Below, piece by piece: positions 7,158 through 9,174 of a DNA stretch of 9,174 bases (positions within the stretch are counted from its first letter, which is position 1; each line of letters begins with the position of its first letter). The stretch is from the NCBI GenBank assembly GCA_021203585.1, contig JAJQAW010000170.1, positions 1 through 9,174 of the forward strand, given 5' to 3'. The notes under the pieces were generated by a model. The model was not told where the DNA came from and searched no databases. It was given only the letters and a program-made list of their open reading frames with translations. The stretch is from Rikenellaceae bacterium (GTDB taxonomy: Bacteria; Bacteroidota; Bacteroidia; Bacteroidales; Rikenellaceae). The translations under genes were made by a program, and so were the position numbers.

Positions 7158-8552
7158 ATGACTTTAATCAAATCCATTTCCGGCATCCGCGGCACCATCG
7201 GCGGTGCGCAGGGAGACAATCTGACCCCGGCCGATATCGTGAAATTTACCTCGGGTTATGCCGTATGGTTACGGGAATCGGTGCCGGGAAAAAAACTGAC
7301 CGTCGCCGTGGGGCGCGATGCCCGCCTCTCCGGGGAGATGGTCAACAGCTTGGTCGAAGGAACCCTGGCGGCCTGCGGAGTGAATGTAATCCAGCTTGGA
7401 TGGTGTACCACCCCGGAGGTGGAGATGGCCGTCACGAGTTTGGGTGCGGACGGCGGGCTCATTCTCACGGCCAGCCACAACCCCAAACAATGGAACGCCC
7501 TGAAACTGCTCAACGCAAAGGGGGAATTTCTCGATGCCCGGGAGGGAATTCGGGTACTGGAATTGGCAGAGAGCGACTTGATTTATCCGGAAATCGACCA
7601 CATCGGCCGCATGACCGCTCATGCGGATTTTACCCGGGAACACATTCGAAAGGTACTGGAATTGCCTGTGGTCAACGTGGAAGCTATCCGCGCCCGTCAA
7701 TTTAAAGTGGTGGTGGATGCGGTCAATTCCGTCGGCGGCCTCGTTATTCCGGCCTTACTGCGCGAGTTGGGGGCCCAGGTGATCGAACTCAATTGCGAAC
7801 CCACGGGCGAATTTGCCCATAATCCGGAGCCGTTGCCGGAAAATCTGACTCAAATTGCCCAAACCGTGGTCCGAGAAAAAGCCGACTTGGGGATTGTGGT
7901 CGACCCGGATGTGGATCGCCTGGCTCTGGTCAATGAGGACGGAAGCATGTTCGGCGAAGAATATACCCTGGTCGCCGTAGCCGATTATACCCTATCCAAG
8001 ACTCCGGGAAATACCGTGTCCAACCTCAGTTCTTCGCGGGCTTTGCGCGATGTGACCGAAAAGCATGGCTGTCAGTATTCCCCGGCGGCCGTAGGAGAGG
8101 TGAACGTGGTGGCCGAAATGAAACGGACTAACGCTGTCATCGGTGGCGAAGGAAACGGCGGGATCATTTATCCCCGGCTGCACTACGGCCGGGATGCGCT
8201 GGTGGGTACGGCCCTCTTTCTGTCCCTACTGGCCGAACGACATACCCGAATGACCGCGCTGCGGGCCGGTTATCCGAACTACTATCTCTCCAAAAACAAG
8301 ATCGAACTGACTCCGGAGATCGATATGGACCAGGTATTGGCAGCCGTGGCCGAAAAGTATGCCGACCGACAAGTCGACCTTCGCGACGGGGTGAAAATCG
8401 ATTTTCCGGAAGAATGGGTGCACCTGCGAAAATCGAACACCGAACCGATCATCCGGATTTATAGCGAGAGTTCCGATCGGTTTTCCGCCGATCGATTGGC
8501 CGAACGGATTAAAACGGATATCCGGGAGGTAACCGGAATCGAGAAATTGTAG
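7158..8552 (+). CDS. glmM: Phosphoglucosamine/phosphomannomutase (alpha-D-phosphohexomutase)
   Basis: An intact 464-residue enzyme of the alpha-D-phosphohexomutase superfamily. The N-terminus MTLIKSISGIRGTIGG is the phylum's characteristic start. The active-site loop TASHNPKQWNALK carries the phosphoserine. DPDVDRLAL is the Mg-binding loop, GEGNGGIIYP the sugar-specificity loop and RKSNTEPIIRIYSES the phosphate-binding loop, all in the expected order and complete. In Bacteroidetes this protein is usually the GlmM that converts glucosamine-6-phosphate to glucosamine-1-phosphate for UDP-GlcNAc and cell-wall synthesis. Phosphomannomutase/phosphoglucomutase activity cannot be excluded, so the symbol is probable rather than certain. 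It acts in the cytoplasm. The gene is monocistronic, divergent from the damaged cluster, and ends in TAG (8550-8552) followed 8 codons later by TAA. A bidirectional terminator lies downstream. No lesion is seen. Confidence 0.93.
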   Translation: MTLIKSISGIRGTIGGAQGDNLTPADIVKFTSGYAVWLRESVPGKKLTVAVGRDARLSGEMVNSLVEGTLAACGVNVIQLGWCTTPEVEMAVTSLGADGGLILTASHNPKQWNALKLLNAKGEFLDAREGIRVLELAESDLIYPEIDHIGRMTAHADFTREHIRKVLELPVVNVEAIRARQFKVVVDAVNSVGGLVIPALLRELGAQVIELNCEPTGEFAHNPEPLPENLTQIAQTVVREKADLGIVVDPDVDRLALVNEDGSMFGEEYTLVAVADYTLSKTPGNTVSNLSSSRALRDVTEKHGCQYSPAAVGEVNVVAEMKRTNAVIGGEGNGGIIYPRLHYGRDALVGTALFLSLLAERHTRMTALRAGYPNYYLSKNKIELTPEIDMDQVLAAVAEKYADRQVDLRDGVKIDFPEEWVHLRKSNTEPIIRIYSESSDRFSADRLAERIKTDIREVTGIEKL

Positions 8553-8562
8553 TCCGGCGAAA

Positions 8563-8658
8563 TCAGTCCCCGAATCTAAAGGCCGCAGCACAGGGCAAAA
8601 ATTCTTTGCACGTATCGCAGCCCGTACAGGCAACCCGGCAGCCCCCTTTGCACGGCAA
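8563..8658 (-). other. Short cysteine-rich reading frame of uncertain status
   Basis: On the minus strand, between the mutase stop and the terminator, a frame ending in TGA 8563-8565 encodes CKGGCRVACTGCDTCKEF followed by LPC. That is six cysteines spaced CX3CX3CX2CX2CX5C in about 21 residues. The nearest in-frame start is TTG 8658, giving about 31 residues; the frame stays open to a TTG at 8748 inside the terminator stem. No ATG start, promoter or leader is visible. The density of cysteines is unlike the neighbouring shadow frames and could mark a small metal-binding or redox peptide, or the end of a decayed gene. I do not recognise the family. Confidence 0.25.
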
Positions 8659-8719
8659 GGGATTAGTCCCCGCTTTCCGGTTCGAAACGGAGGATGAATC
8701 GATGAGCAGCCGAGCATAA

Positions 8720-8753
8720 AAAAGTTGCCGGTCCGCACGGACCGGCAACTTTT
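8720..8753. terminator. Bidirectional rho-independent terminator
   Basis: The arms AAAAGTTGCCGGTCCG (8720-8735) and CGGACCGGCAACTTTT (8738-8753) are perfect 16-bp inverted repeats around CA. They give a GC-rich stem with T tracts on both strands (a run of six T on the minus-strand reading, four on the plus). The site lies between the converging mutase gene (ending 8552) and the minus-strand small gene (ending 8770), and would terminate both. Confidence 0.88.
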
Positions 8754-8769
8754 ATCGCACAGGGGAAGG

Positions 8770-9033
8770 CTATTTCTTGGCCCAGGCGTGAATCGTCTGA
8801 CTTTCCACATCCACACCGAAACGTTTGCCTTTTTCCATAATTCGGCGGGCAAGTTCCGGCTTTTCTTTTTCATCGGCATACCGAAAATAAGCTTCCGCAG
8901 CCCGTACATGGGCCGCATCCGGCATCGGAAATTCCCGTTTATCCGGAATTCCGAAATCGGAATCCTTCAAGCGATTTTTTTCCGCGGCATCCAGTTTATC
9001 CGGATGCTCCTGCTTTCTTTTTGTCCCTGCCAC
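8770..9033 (-). CDS. Small hypothetical protein, DUF6582-like
   Basis: An 87-residue, charged, soluble protein without signal or membrane segment. The start is taken as GTG 9033 (VAGTKRKQEHPDKL), 2 bp after the stop of the membrane-protein gene upstream. Longer starts would overlap that gene in the wrong frame. The core SDFGIPDKREFPMPDAAHV, followed by RAAEAYFRYADEKEKPELARRI, resembles the short family with a 'SDF.xP..R.YP..D..HV' motif (DUF6582-like), found alone or beside phage-type proteins. Function is unknown. It ends in TAG at 8770-8772, followed shortly by the bidirectional terminator. Its pairing with a GlsB/YeaQ-type gene suggests a stress-related two-gene operon (inference). Confidence 0.65.
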   Translation of the reverse strand: MAGTKRKQEHPDKLDAAEKNRLKDSDFGIPDKREFPMPDAAHVRAAEAYFRYADEKEKPELARRIMEKGKRFGVDVESQTIHAWAKK

Positions 9034-9035
9034 GG

Positions 9036-9174
9036 TTATACTCTGCGGGTAAAAAGACTGACAATCAGGAGCAATACTACAGCCCCTACGATGGCCGTAA
9101 TCAGACTGCCCCACATACTGGTCGTTCCCAGACCCATCAGTCCGAACAACCAACCGCCCAGCACACTACCGATT
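9036..9174 (-). CDS. GlsB/YeaQ/YmgE-family membrane protein (C-terminal part)
   Basis: The last 45 residues of a protein that begins beyond the right edge. The visible sequence IGSVLGGWLFGLMGLG is followed by MWGSLITAIVGAVVLLLIVS and LFTRRV, two hydrophobic segments with glycine-rich faces and a basic C-terminus. This is the transglycosylase-associated / GlsB/YeaQ/YmgE family of small inner-membrane stress proteins, usually about 80 residues with three helices. Its biochemical role is not established. The stop is TAA at 9036-9038. It is probably co-transcribed with the small gene that follows at 2 bp. Confidence 0.8.
   Translation of the reverse strand, partial: IGSVLGGWLFGLMGLGTTSMWGSLITAIVGAVVLLLIVSLFTRRV

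Noticed and set aside
8226..8918. A 230-codon minus-strand frame spanning the mutase 3' end, the terminator and part of the small gene
   Set aside because: It runs antisense through the mutase and across a strong terminator, with no recognisable protein features.
1..9174. CRISPR arrays, insertion sequences, tRNA or rRNA genes
   Set aside because: No regular direct repeats, transposase-like frames, terminal inverted repeats or structural RNA signatures were seen on either strand.

Overview
The window looks like chromosomal DNA of an anaerobic member of the Bacteroidales. The phosphoglucosamine/phosphomannomutase, the Tat-targeted aldo/keto reductase, the DUF1893 protein and the ECF S component all read like Bacteroides/Parabacteroides/Alistipes-type proteins. 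Shine-Dalgarno sites are mostly absent, and TAnnTTTG promoter elements sit in the one long intergenic gap. Genus is not decidable by eye.

Layout. Positions 1-6815 hold a tightly packed minus-strand cluster, read from right to left: a TonB-dependent outer-membrane receptor (6815-4926), TatA (4895-4677), TatC (4673-3897), a NapH-like membrane iron-sulfur protein joined to a polyferredoxin (3877-2372), a Tat-exported lipoprotein-like aldo/keto reductase with C-terminal 4Fe-4S motifs (2369-980), a DUF1893 protein (975-547) and an ECF transporter S component (535-22). A 342-bp divergent intergenic region follows (6816-7157). Then comes an intact plus-strand phosphoglucosamine/phosphomannomutase gene (7158-8552), a bidirectional hairpin terminator (8720-8753), and two minus-strand genes: a small hypothetical protein and the C-terminus of a GlsB/YeaQ-type membrane protein that runs off the right edge.

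How the genes may work together (inference). The membrane protein would take electrons from the quinone pool or cytoplasm. The polyferredoxin would carry them across the periplasmic face, and the Tat-exported iron-sulfur aldo/keto reductase would use them. The Tat translocase encoded in the same cluster would export the folded cofactor-bearing parts. The TonB receptor and ECF S component suggest coupling to uptake of a scarce nutrient or cofactor, whose identity cannot be read from the sequence.

The most striking property is damage. Four of the seven cluster genes carry, in total, three in-frame TAG codons, one in-frame TGA codon and four frameshifts, three of them at or next to simple repeats. 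TatA, TatC, DUF1893, the mutase and the small gene at 8770-9033 are clean. Every nonsense codon can be explained by one C-to-T (or G-to-A) transition. Either the redox/uptake module is decaying while its translocase is kept, or the sequence carries concentrated assembly or damage errors, or TAG is suppressed. The first two are favoured.
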